Source: an uncultured Clostridia bacterium (GTDB lineage: Bacteria; Bacillota; Clostridia; Oscillospirales; JAAYOS01). From it: a DNA stretch of 64,000 bases. Positions 21,337 to 29,660 of this stretch are shown here, one piece after another. The notes under the pieces are model-generated. The model searched no databases. It was not told where the DNA came from and worked only from the letters and a program-made list of their open reading frames with translations. The stretch is taken from assembly GCA_947593925.1 (NCBI GenBank), contig CANQDU010000002.1, positions 186,001 to 250,000 of the forward strand, given 5' to 3'. A program made the position numbers and the translations under genes. Numbering within the stretch: the first letter of the stretch is position 1; each line of letters begins with the position of its first letter.

Positions 21337-21365
21337 TTGAATAAAGGGGAGGTTTGTGTTATAAT
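21337..21365 (+). promoter_or_regulatory. Sigma-A type promoter for OLE RNA
   Basis: TTGAAT (21337-21342)-17-TATAAT (21360-21365); predicted +1 near 21372, at the base of the RNA terminal helix. Confidence 0.65.
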
Positions 21366-21373
21366 AAGAAACT

Positions 21374-22014
21374 GCATAATGGTGGCGCAGTATCCTAGTC
21401 AGAGCAGCCGGCTCCTAGGACGGGCCTAAAAATCCGTTGAAGGGCACATCGATGAAGTCCCTGGTGTTTGCTTCTTTCGCCCAGACTGGGGTGGATGCTG
21501 GGGGTTAAGGTTTCAGGGCGGCTTGCAACGGCATGCATCCCCCGACCCTGTTTCCGTGGAGACCCGTTGTTGTGCCGTACTCCTATCGGACGCGCGAAAG
21601 CGCCCCGGGGTAATCGGTACGAGGCGGGGTGAAACCTGTATTGCGGTGCGAAAGGCCGCTTGCGGCCCGTGTAGCGCTGTGTGCAGCGTAGCCTGCCTTG
21701 AGTGGGCATGGCGGATCCGGGATCAGGCGGGTTCGACGCCGGCCGCGGCGGACTCGTTATTGCTCGAAGAAATCATGCCTGCAAAAGAGGCTAAGAGTCG
21801 GTTTGCCTGCTGTGGAAATCACCTAGGCTGTCCGAGACTGATGTCTGGGGCGGCGAAAGGATTGCAGTACGGACTAAGTGGTAATCCGGTACCCGTTTTG
21901 GGCGAGGGCTTCAAAGGGAAACCGCCCCCTGCGGCGACGCGGGGCAGCCCTCCGTGGAAATCAGACCGGACCTAAGCCGTAAGATTTACTTTCGCTGCCG
22001 CCACTTTATTATGC
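21374..22014 (+). ncRNA. ole: OLE RNA (ornate large extremophilic RNA)
   Basis: Non-coding gap between ispA/PAP2 and the oapA-like gene in the xseA-xseB-ispA-OLE-oapA-dxs-tlyA-nadK-argR-recN context; terminal helix GCATAAT-g-GTGGCG-CAG (21374-21390) with CTG-c-CGCCAC-ttt-ATTATGC (21995-22014); internal hairpins including GCGC-GAAA-GCGC (21592-21603) and GGCCG-CTTG-CGGCC (21654-21667). Confidence 0.9.
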
Positions 22015-22078
22015 GTATCCCGCCGTAAATGCGGCGGGACGGAGCTTGTAATTTTTTAATTCAAGGAGCGGATATTTT

Positions 22079-22711
22079 ATGGAAGGCGACCGAAGTAGCA
22101 CCGAACCGAAACGAAGCGACGCGCGGCTTACCGACAAGAAAAAGAAGCCGCCGTCATCAAAGAAGAACTTCAACCCGCGCTGGATAATAACCCTGTTCTT
22201 TGTAACTATGGCGATATCCATGACGATGTCGTTTGTCGCAAACGAGGCGCTGCGCGGAGTGGGAGACATAGTCGCGTTCTGTGTGCTCGGTTTTTTCATA
22301 CTGCTCGGTATAGTTTTTGACGTTATAGGCGTTGCCGTGACCGCGGCGGACGAAAAGCCGCTCAACTCCATGGCCGCCCGCAAGGTGAACGGCGCGCGCG
22401 AAGCGCTCGCTCTCGTGCGGTCGGCGGACAAAGTGTCCTCCTTCTGCAACGACGTTGTGGGCGACATCTCGGGTATAATCTCCGGCGCTACCGGCGCCAT
22501 CATCGCCGCGCGCCTTGTCACGAGCTTCGACCTGCCGAACGTCATCGTGAGCCTGCTGATGAGCGGAATGATCTCCGCCCTCACGGTCGGCGGCAAGGCC
22601 GTCGGCAAGAGTCTCGCGATAAATCACAGCACGGTCATAGTCCACTATGCGGGGCGCGTGGTGTACTTTGTCAAGCGTCCCTTCACCTTCGGAAAACATA
22701 AGCAGAAATAA
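22079..22711 (+). CDS. oapA: OLE-associated membrane protein OapA
   Basis: Directly after OLE RNA; hydrophobic segments and FDVIGVAVTAADEKPLNSMAARKVNGAREALALVRSADKVSSFCNDVVGDISGIISGATGA. RBS AAGGAG upstream. Confidence 0.87.
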   Translation: MEGDRSSTEPKRSDARLTDKKKKPPSSKKNFNPRWIITLFFVTMAISMTMSFVANEALRGVGDIVAFCVLGFFILLGIVFDVIGVAVTAADEKPLNSMAARKVNGAREALALVRSADKVSSFCNDVVGDISGIISGATGAIIAARLVTSFDLPNVIVSLLMSGMISALTVGGKAVGKSLAINHSTVIVHYAGRVVYFVKRPFTFGKHKQK

Positions 22712-22740
22712 GACGGACACATAGGGACGGGGGTGTTTCG

Positions 22741-24564
22741 GTGTCCATCCTCGATGGGATACATTCCCCCGAAGACGTAAAAAAGCTGGATATGGCGCAG
22801 CTTGACGAGCTTTGTGCCGAGCTGCGCCGCGAAATAACGGACGGGGTGCTCCGCACCGGCGGGCACCTCGCCTCAAGTCTTGGCGCGGTGGAGATCATAG
22901 TTGCTCTTCATCGTGTTTTTTCGACTCCGAAGGACAAGATAGTCTTTGACGTAGGCCATCAGGCGTACGCGCATAAGCTCCTCACCGGACGCCGCGAGCG
23001 GTTTGACACGCTCCGCCGCTTCGGCGGACTTTCCGGCTTTCCCGACCCCGCCGAGAGCGAGCACGACGCGTTCCGCGCCGGCCACGCCTCAACCTCGGTG
23101 TCCGCCGCGCTCGGCATGGCGCGGGCGAGGACGCTTAAGGGAGAGGACGGCAACGTCGTCGCCCTGCTCGGCGACGGAGCGCTCACCGGCGGGCTCGCGT
23201 ACGAGGCCCTCACCGACGCAGGACAGTCCCGCGAGCGCCTCATCGTCATACTGAACGACAACGAGATGTCGATAGCGCACAACGTCGGCGGCGTGGAGCA
23301 GATGCTCGGAAGACTGCGCCTCCGCCCGGGATACATGCGCGCGAAGGACAAGTTCCGCGCCGCCACGAGCAGAGGACGCATCGGACACACCCTGTACCGC
23401 TTCGTACACGGCGTGAAGCAGTTCCTGAAAAGTCTTATCATCCGCTCGAACATATTCGAGGACATGGGATTTACCTACCTCGGCCCGGTGGACGGGCATG
23501 ACGTGAAAAATCTCTGCCGTCTGCTCGAGCTCTCAAAGAGCTACGACGGGCCCGTTCTGATACACGCGATCACGGTCAAGGGCAGGGGATACGGCCCTGC
23601 GGAAAATGACCCGGAGAAGTATCACAGCGTCGCGCCGGCGGGAAGCGCAAAGCCGGGGATGAGCTTTTCCCGCGCGTTTGGGGACGCGCTCGTCGAGCTC
23701 GCGCGCGAGGACGGCAGGATATGCGCCATCACGGCGGCAATGGAGAGCGGGACCGGGCTCGAGAAGTTCGCGCGGGAGTTTCCCGAGCGCTTCTTTGACG
23801 TGGGCATAGCGGAGGAGCACGCTATGACGATGGCGGCGGGACTCTCGGCGGCGGGGATGAAGCCGGTGTTTGCCGTCTACTCCACCTTCGCGCAGAGAAG
23901 CTATGACGAGCTGCTGCACGACGTCGCTCTGCAAAACCTGCCGGTAGTTATAGCCGTAGACCGCGCGGGGCTCGTTGGCGAGGACGGCGCGACGCACCAC
24001 GGCATCTTCGACCCAGGGTTTCTCGCGCAGGCTCCGGGCGTCAGGATCTACTGCCCGGCAAACGCTGCGGAGACGCGGGAGTATCTGCGCCTCGCGCTCT
24101 CCTGCGGCGAGCCGTGCGCGATACGCTATCCCCGAGGGGGAGACGACGGCCGGTTCATCGGAGTTTCAAAGGGCGCGGCGGAGGTCATAAGAAGCGGCTC
24201 GGACGTGACGCTTGCCGCCTACGGGCACATGCTTTCAAACGCTATAGACGCCGCCGGTATCCTCGAAAAGCGCGGCGTCTCCGCCGAGATAGTGAAGCTG
24301 AATACTCTCTCGCCGCTCGACGCCGAAACGGTGTTTGCGTCCGCGCGGCGGACGGGGCGGCTCGTCATCGCGGAGGACTGCACCGCCGCAGGCTCCGCGG
24401 GTCAGCGCCTCGCGGCCGAAGCGGCGTGCGCCGGCGAGAAGTTCGGGATAAGGCTTGTGAACCTCGGCGACAGGTTCTGCACTCACGGCCCTACGGCCGA
24501 GCTCGAAAAATATTACGGCATCGACGCCGAGAGCATAGCGGAGGTGGCGCTGTGGCAAAAATGA
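22741..24564 (+). CDS. dxs: 1-deoxy-D-xylulose-5-phosphate synthase
   Basis: GGHLASSLGAVEIIVALHRVF, GDGALTGGLAYEALTDAG, LYTHVCG-type TPP motifs, transketolase C-domain. Confidence 0.95.
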   Translation: MSILDGIHSPEDVKKLDMAQLDELCAELRREITDGVLRTGGHLASSLGAVEIIVALHRVFSTPKDKIVFDVGHQAYAHKLLTGRRERFDTLRRFGGLSGFPDPAESEHDAFRAGHASTSVSAALGMARARTLKGEDGNVVALLGDGALTGGLAYEALTDAGQSRERLIVILNDNEMSIAHNVGGVEQMLGRLRLRPGYMRAKDKFRAATSRGRIGHTLYRFVHGVKQFLKSLIIRSNIFEDMGFTYLGPVDGHDVKNLCRLLELSKSYDGPVLIHAITVKGRGYGPAENDPEKYHSVAPAGSAKPGMSFSRAFGDALVELAREDGRICAITAAMESGTGLEKFAREFPERFFDVGIAEEHAMTMAAGLSAAGMKPVFAVYSTFAQRSYDELLHDVALQNLPVVIAVDRAGLVGEDGATHHGIFDPGFLAQAPGVRIYCPANAAETREYLRLALSCGEPCAIRYPRGGDDGRFIGVSKGAAEVIRSGSDVTLAAYGHMLSNAIDAAGILEKRGVSAEIVKLNTLSPLDAETVFASARRTGRLVIAEDCTAAGSAGQRLAAEAACAGEKFGIRLVNLGDRFCTHGPTAELEKYYGIDAESIAEVALWQK

Positions 24565-25364
24565 GGCTTGACGTGCTCCTCACGGAGCGCGGGATATTTC
24601 AGAGCCGCGAGCGCGCCCGCGCCGCGATAATGAGCGGCGAGATATTTGTCGCGGGCGTCCGCGTGGACAAGGCCGGCGCGTCGGTGCCGGAGGACGCGGA
24701 GGTGGAGTTCCGCGGCCGCGCGATACCGTATGTCAGCCGGGGCGGACTGAAGCTCGAAAAGGCGCTCGCAGTATTCCCCGTGAAGCTCGAGGGCGTCCGC
24801 GCGGCGGACGTCGGCGCATCCACCGGCGGATTTACCGACTGTATGCTCCGCAACGGCGCGGCGAAGGTCTACGCGATAGACGTCGGCTACGGACAGCTCG
24901 CGTGGTCTCTCCGCACGGACGAGCGCGTCGTCGTCATGGAGCGGACGAACATACGTAGTGTCACGCCGGATATGATAGGCGAACCGCTTGACTTTGCTTC
25001 GATAGACGTGAGCTTTATTTCGCTTCGGATAGTCCTGCCGTGTGTTAAACCTCTGCTCCGGGAGGGAGGAGAGGTCGTCGCGCTCGTGAAGCCCCAGTTT
25101 GAGGCGGGACGCGAGAAAGTGGGAAAGAAGGGCGTTGTCCGCGATCCGGAGACGCACCTCGAAGTCCTCGAAGCGTTCCTTGCCAACGCTCATGACGCCG
25201 GCTTTGCCGTAAAGGGTCTGGACTTCTCTCCGGTCAGAGGTCCGGAGGGCAACATAGAGTATCTTGCGTACCTCGCATGCGAGGGCGAGAGCGGAAATTT
25301 CGACCTGAAGCGGCTCGTGGAGAGCTCACATGCCGCGCTCGACGGAAGGGAGAGCGAAAGGTGA
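24552..25364 (+). CDS. tlyA: TlyA family rRNA (cytidine-2'-O)-methyltransferase
   Basis: RLDVLLTERGIFQSRERARAAIMSGEIFVAG (S4), DVGASTGGFTDCMLRNGA (SAM motif). Start GTG 24552 or ATG 24561. Confidence 0.92.
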   Translation: MAKMRLDVLLTERGIFQSRERARAAIMSGEIFVAGVRVDKAGASVPEDAEVEFRGRAIPYVSRGGLKLEKALAVFPVKLEGVRAADVGASTGGFTDCMLRNGAAKVYAIDVGYGQLAWSLRTDERVVVMERTNIRSVTPDMIGEPLDFASIDVSFISLRIVLPCVKPLLREGGEVVALVKPQFEAGREKVGKKGVVRDPETHLEVLEAFLANAHDAGFAVKGLDFSPVRGPEGNIEYLAYLACEGESGNFDLKRLVESSHAALDGRESER

Positions 25365-26212
25365 CGGCGGTAAAGTCTCTATTGATATACTCAAATCCCG
25401 AGCGCGACCCCGGCCTCCTGTACGCCGCGAAGGCGGAGCGCACCGCGCGCCGCCTCGGCGTCTCCGTCACGCTCTGCGACTCGCACTGCGGGCGAGCGGA
25501 GCTTCTTTCCCTGTTTTCCGGGCGGGACATGGCGGCGGTGCTCGGCGGGGACGGGACCATTCTTTCCGCCGCAGTTCCGGCGGCGGAGGCGGGAGTTCCG
25601 ATACTCGGGATAAACCTCGGCAATATGGGCTTTATGAGCGCGTTCGACGCCTCCGACGAAACCGCGCTCGCGACCGTGCTTGCGGGCGGTTACGTCACCG
25701 ACGAACGCGCCCTTCTTTCCGTGCGCGCGGAGCGCGGCGGCAAGGAGTTCTTCCGCGCGGCGGCGCTCAACGACGCCGTCATATCCGCGGGCGAGCTCGG
25801 AAGGATGGTGCGCGTTGAAATTTCCTGCGGCGGGAGCCGCGTGGCCGTCCTGCGCGGCGACGGTGTCATAGCCGCGACGCCGACCGGTTCGACGGCGTAC
25901 TCGCTCTCGGCCGGAGGGCCGATAATCGACCCGCGCTCCGACTGCATGGTTCTGACGCCGGTCTGCGCGCACACGCCATACGCGCGCCCTATTGTCCTGC
26001 CGCTCTGCTCCGAGGTGCGGCTGAAAGCGCCGGAGAGCGCCGTCCTGACGGTCGACGGCAGGCCGGGAACACGCCTCGAAGCGGGTGACAGTGTGCTCAT
26101 CGGCAAATGCGCCAAAAAAACTACGTTGATACGCTTGCAAAATTATGACTTTTATGGTATCATTGGTACGAAACTTTGGCAGACACAAATATCGGAGGTG
26201 GGCAATCTGTGA
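25361..26212 (+). CDS. nadK: NAD kinase
   Basis: VLGGDGTILSAAVPAAEAGVPILGINLGNMGFMS, TPTGSTAYSLSAGGPI; GTG start at 25361. Confidence 0.94.
   Translation: MTAVKSLLIYSNPERDPGLLYAAKAERTARRLGVSVTLCDSHCGRAELLSLFSGRDMAAVLGGDGTILSAAVPAAEAGVPILGINLGNMGFMSAFDASDETALATVLAGGYVTDERALLSVRAERGGKEFFRAAALNDAVISAGELGRMVRVEISCGGSRVAVLRGDGVIAATPTGSTAYSLSAGGPIIDPRSDCMVLTPVCAHTPYARPIVLPLCSEVRLKAPESAVLTVDGRPGTRLEAGDSVLIGKCAKKTTLIRLQNYDFYGIIGTKLWQTQISEVGNL
26135..26163 (+). promoter_or_regulatory. Sigma-A type promoter internal to nadK 3' end, driving argR-recN
   Basis: TTGCAA-17-TATCAT. Confidence 0.45.
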
Positions 26213-26667
26213 AAAAGGAACGTCACGAGAAGATAATCGAGCTTGTGAGGACAAGCAAGGTCGGCACACAGGATGAGCTCGTCGATATGCTGCGCGAAGC
26301 GGGCTACGACGTGTCTCAGGCCACTATTTCCCGGGACATCAAGGAGCTGCGGCTGCAGAAGGCGGCCGCCCCTTCTTTCGGATACAGGTACGTTCTTCCG
26401 GACGAGCGTCCGGACAGCACCACCGGCGACGAACGCCTTCAGGACATCTTCCGCAAGAGCGTCTACGGCGTGGACTACGCGGCAAACATCATCGTCATAA
26501 AGACCATGGCCGCCCTCGGAAGCGCGGCGTGCGCGGCGGTAGACGGCATGAAGTATGACGGCATAGTCGGCACCCTCGCGGGCGACGACACGGGGCTCAT
26601 CATAGTACGAAGCGAAGAACAGGCACACGAACTCTGCGAACAGCTGCGCGGACTTATCGAGGACTAA
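26209..26667 (+). CDS. argR: Arginine repressor ArgR/AhrC
   Basis: RHEKIIELVRTSKVGTQDELVDMLREAGYDVSQATISRDIKELRL; GTG start after GGAGGTGGGC. Confidence 0.93.
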   Translation: MKKERHEKIIELVRTSKVGTQDELVDMLREAGYDVSQATISRDIKELRLQKAAAPSFGYRYVLPDERPDSTTGDERLQDIFRKSVYGVDYAANIIVIKTMAALGSAACAAVDGMKYDGIVGTLAGDDTGLIIVRSEEQAHELCEQLRGLIED

Positions 26668-26668
26668 G

Positions 26669-28357
26669 ATGCTTCTCTTTCTGCAAATCGAAAACATAGC
26701 CGTGGTGGAGCGCGCGGAGGTCGAGCCGGGGGATAGGTTCAGCGTCCTCACCGGCGAGACCGGCGCGGGCAAGAGCATCGTTATCGACGCGATAAACGCC
26801 GTCCTCGGTGAGAGAATGCCGCGCGACCTCATACGCTCCGGCGAGAAGAGCGCCACCGTGAGCGCGTGCTTTTCGCCGCTTGAGCCGAGCGTGCTTCAAT
26901 GGCTCGAGGAAAACGGCTACGAGCCTGACGAGGACGGCTCGCTCATCATACGCAGGAGCCTGTCGTCGGACGGACGCAATCTCTGCCGGATAGGCGACCG
27001 CCCGGTGAGCGTGTCCGCGCTGAAAAAGCTCGGAGCGCTCCTTGTCAACATACACGGCCAGCACGACAGCGGACGTCTGCTCGACGAGCACGAGCACCTC
27101 GACTACCTCGACGGATTTGCGGGAGACGGCGAGCTTCTTGCGAAGTACCGTGCGGTCTGGAACGAACTGCGCGAAATACGCCGTGATATAGAAAAGCACA
27201 CCCTCGGCGAGGAGGAGAAGGCCTTCCGCGCGGACTTCCTTCGGCGGAGGATCGAGGACGTCGAGGGGGCGGAGCTCGAAGCGGGCGAGGAGGAGGAGCT
27301 TACCGCGCGGCGGAAGATCCTCCAGAGCGCGCAGAAGCTCTCCGACGCGGTGGATGACAGCATTTCCGAGCTCTACGGCGGCGAGGACTACTCCGGCGCG
27401 CTCGCGCTCATTGAGAGCGCGTCCGGCCGCATAGACGAGGCCGCGCAGACCGACGCGAGCCTCGCGGAGCTTGCCTCGAAGCTCCGCGACCTGCGCTTTG
27501 CCGCGGAGGACGCGGCGGACGACCTGAGAAGGCTCCGCGGCGAGTACGACTTCTCGCCTGAGGAAATTGACGAGGTGGAAAGCCGCCTCGACGTCATAAA
27601 TACGCTCGAGCACCGCTACGGCGGCACGGTCGAGACGCTGCTCCATGACCTTGACAAGTGGCGCGCGGAGCTTTCGGACATAGAGTCTTCGGAGGAAGCG
27701 CTTGAGGAGCTCCGCCGTCGCGAAACGGATACGCTGAAGCGCGCGGAGACGCTTGCGGACGAGCTCGGCGCGGTGCGCCGCGAGGCTGGCGTCCGCCTCG
27801 CCGAAGCGATAGAGCGCGAGCTCCGCGAGCTCGACATGCCGGGAGTGCGGTTTGTCACCGAGGTCGAAAAGAGCGCCCTCGGCGCGGACGGCGGCGACGG
27901 CGTCCGCTTCCTCATCTCCGCGAACGCGGGCGAGGAGCCGAAGCCGCTCAGCAGGATAGCCTCCGGCGGCGAGCTGTCGAGGATAATGCTTGCGATGAAG
28001 TCGGTGCTGACGTCGGGCGACGAAGTGGCCACGCTGATATTTGACGAGGTGGACTCCGGCGTGAGCGGGCGTGCGGCGCAGCGCGTCGCGGAAAAGCTCG
28101 CGAAGATCGCGCGCACGAGGCAGGTGCTCTGCGTGTCGCACCTGCCGCAGCTCGCGGCCATGGCGGACTGTCAGCTTCTCGTCGAGAAGCGCGAGCGGAA
28201 CGGCCGCACCTTCACGTCGGTGACAAATCTCGACGGCGAAGCTCGCGAACGCGAGCTCGCGCGCATCATCGGCGGCGAAGAGGTGACGGACACCATCCTC
28301 AAAAGCGCGCGTGAGCTCATCGACGCGGCGAACCGCTATAAACAGAATTTGAAATAA
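26669..28357 (+). CDS. recN: DNA repair protein RecN
   Basis: LQIENIAVVERAEVEPGDRFSVLTGETGAGKSIVIDAINAVLGER ... FDEVDSGVSGRAAQRVAEKL. Confidence 0.95.
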   Translation: MLLFLQIENIAVVERAEVEPGDRFSVLTGETGAGKSIVIDAINAVLGERMPRDLIRSGEKSATVSACFSPLEPSVLQWLEENGYEPDEDGSLIIRRSLSSDGRNLCRIGDRPVSVSALKKLGALLVNIHGQHDSGRLLDEHEHLDYLDGFAGDGELLAKYRAVWNELREIRRDIEKHTLGEEEKAFRADFLRRRIEDVEGAELEAGEEEELTARRKILQSAQKLSDAVDDSISELYGGEDYSGALALIESASGRIDEAAQTDASLAELASKLRDLRFAAEDAADDLRRLRGEYDFSPEEIDEVESRLDVINTLEHRYGGTVETLLHDLDKWRAELSDIESSEEALEELRRRETDTLKRAETLADELGAVRREAGVRLAEAIERELRELDMPGVRFVTEVEKSALGADGGDGVRFLISANAGEEPKPLSRIASGGELSRIMLAMKSVLTSGDEVATLIFDEVDSGVSGRAAQRVAEKLAKIARTRQVLCVSHLPQLAAMADCQLLVEKRERNGRTFTSVTNLDGEARERELARIIGGEEVTDTILKSARELIDAANRYKQNLK

Positions 28358-28663
28358 TTGTTTTCGTACGGTATCTTTACAAAAACAGTAATCATCCAAA
28401 AAGTCAATGAAGTCCGACGCGACAGAAAGCGGGGTGCCGAGTATATGTTGTGGTCCGAAAAAATCACTGAAATCAAAAACGAAAGCTGGGCTGAAGGCAA
28501 CGCCGAAGGCTTGGCTAAAGGCAATGCCGAGGGTTTGGTTAAAGGCAGAACCGAGGCTGCAGTTAACTTTGTTCGGAAAAACCTCATCACTATCGAGCAG
28601 GCCGCGGAAGAACTGGGCATCACCGAAGACGAATTTAAGCGTTTGATGGAAACCACCAAGTAG
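28358..28663 (+). pseudogene. C-terminal remnant of Rpn family (PD-(D/E)XK) transposase-like nuclease
   Basis: Low-complexity tail WAEGNAEGLAKGNAEGLVKGRTEAAVNFVRKNLITIEQAAEELGITEDEFKRLMETTK typical of Rpn C-termini; nuclease domain absent. Confidence 0.6.
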
Positions 28664-28689
28664 CGCGGCATCGAGTTTTGACAAACATT

Positions 28690-28719
28690 AAGGAGCAGTC
28701 ATGCGACTGCTCCTTTTGT
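28690..28719 (+). terminator. Intrinsic terminator
   Basis: aaggagcagtc-atgc-gactgctcctt followed by TTGTTTT. Confidence 0.8.
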
Positions 28720-28789
28720 TTTGCAGAAAAATCGGGTTTCTCCCATGCGCAGCGAAGCAAGCACATTTCGCGCCGACACGTCAGCGAAA

Positions 28790-29557
28790 TTATCTTAGAT
28801 ATTCACGCATCAAATCGTCCATTCCGTACATTCCCGGCTCCCTGCGCTCCGAGATGAACCTCGCGGCGCGGAGCGCGCCCTCCGCGAACACCGCGCGGCT
28901 CTGCGCCGTGTGCTTCAGCTCTATTATCTCGTCGTTTCCGGCAAATATGACCTCGTGCTCGCCGACGATGGTGCCGCCGCGTACCGAGCTTATGCCTATC
29001 TCTCCGCGCGGACGCTCGCGGCGGCGCTCGTGGCGGTCGTAGACGTACTCCGCCGAGCCGCCCTGCGCTCTGCGCGCGGCGTCCGCAAGCGTGAGGGCGG
29101 TGCCGGACGGCGCGTCGAGCTTTCTGCGGTGGTGACGTTCAAGTATCTCGATGTCGTAGCTGTCGCCGAGGACACCCGCGACCTCCTCCACAAGCGCCGT
29201 GAGGAGCGCTATGCCGAGCGACATATTCGCCGAGCGGAACACCGGAAGCTTCTCCGCCGCGCGCCGCACTTCCGCCTCCTGCTCCTCCGAGTAGCCGGTG
29301 GTGCAGAGCACGAGCGGAAGCGAGCGGGGTAGGGCGTAGTCAAGTATCCCGCGCAGGGCGGAGGGGTGCGAGCAGTCCACGAGGACGTCCACCGTGCCGG
29401 TATAGTCCGCCGGACTGCGGTATATCTCAAAGCCGGCCCTTTCCGAGCCGTTGATGTCTACGCCCGCGGCAATCTCAAAGGACGGGTCCTGCTTTGCCGC
29501 GTCCGCTATGAAGCCTCCGAGCCGTCCTCCGGCTCCGCAGAGAAGTATCTTCGTCAT
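28790..29557 (-). CDS. dapB: 4-hydroxy-tetrahydrodipicolinate reductase
   Basis: TKILLCGAGGRLGGFIADA, ERHHRRKLDAPSGTAL. Confidence 0.94.
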   Translation of the reverse strand: MTKILLCGAGGRLGGFIADAAKQDPSFEIAAGVDINGSERAGFEIYRSPADYTGTVDVLVDCSHPSALRGILDYALPRSLPLVLCTTGYSEEQEAEVRRAAEKLPVFRSANMSLGIALLTALVEEVAGVLGDSYDIEILERHHRRKLDAPSGTALTLADAARRAQGGSAEYVYDRHERRRERPRGEIGISSVRGGTIVGEHEVIFAGNDEIIELKHTAQSRAVFAEGALRAARFISERREPGMYGMDDLMREYLR

Positions 29558-29660
29558 TCCCTTCACCTCTGTCCCGCGCCGCGTGACGGCGGCGGGACGT
29601 CCCTTTCTTTAGAATTCAGGGGGCGAACGCTCGCCCCCTCGGATAGTTACCTGTTGAAAT

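Noticed and set aside
21523-21975. 150-aa plus-strand ORF (and 21395-21709 minus) inside the OLE region
   Set aside because: Lies within the structured RNA; no RBS or family signal, composition driven by RNA structure.
26654-28684. 676-aa minus-strand ORF
   Set aside because: Antisense shadow of recN.
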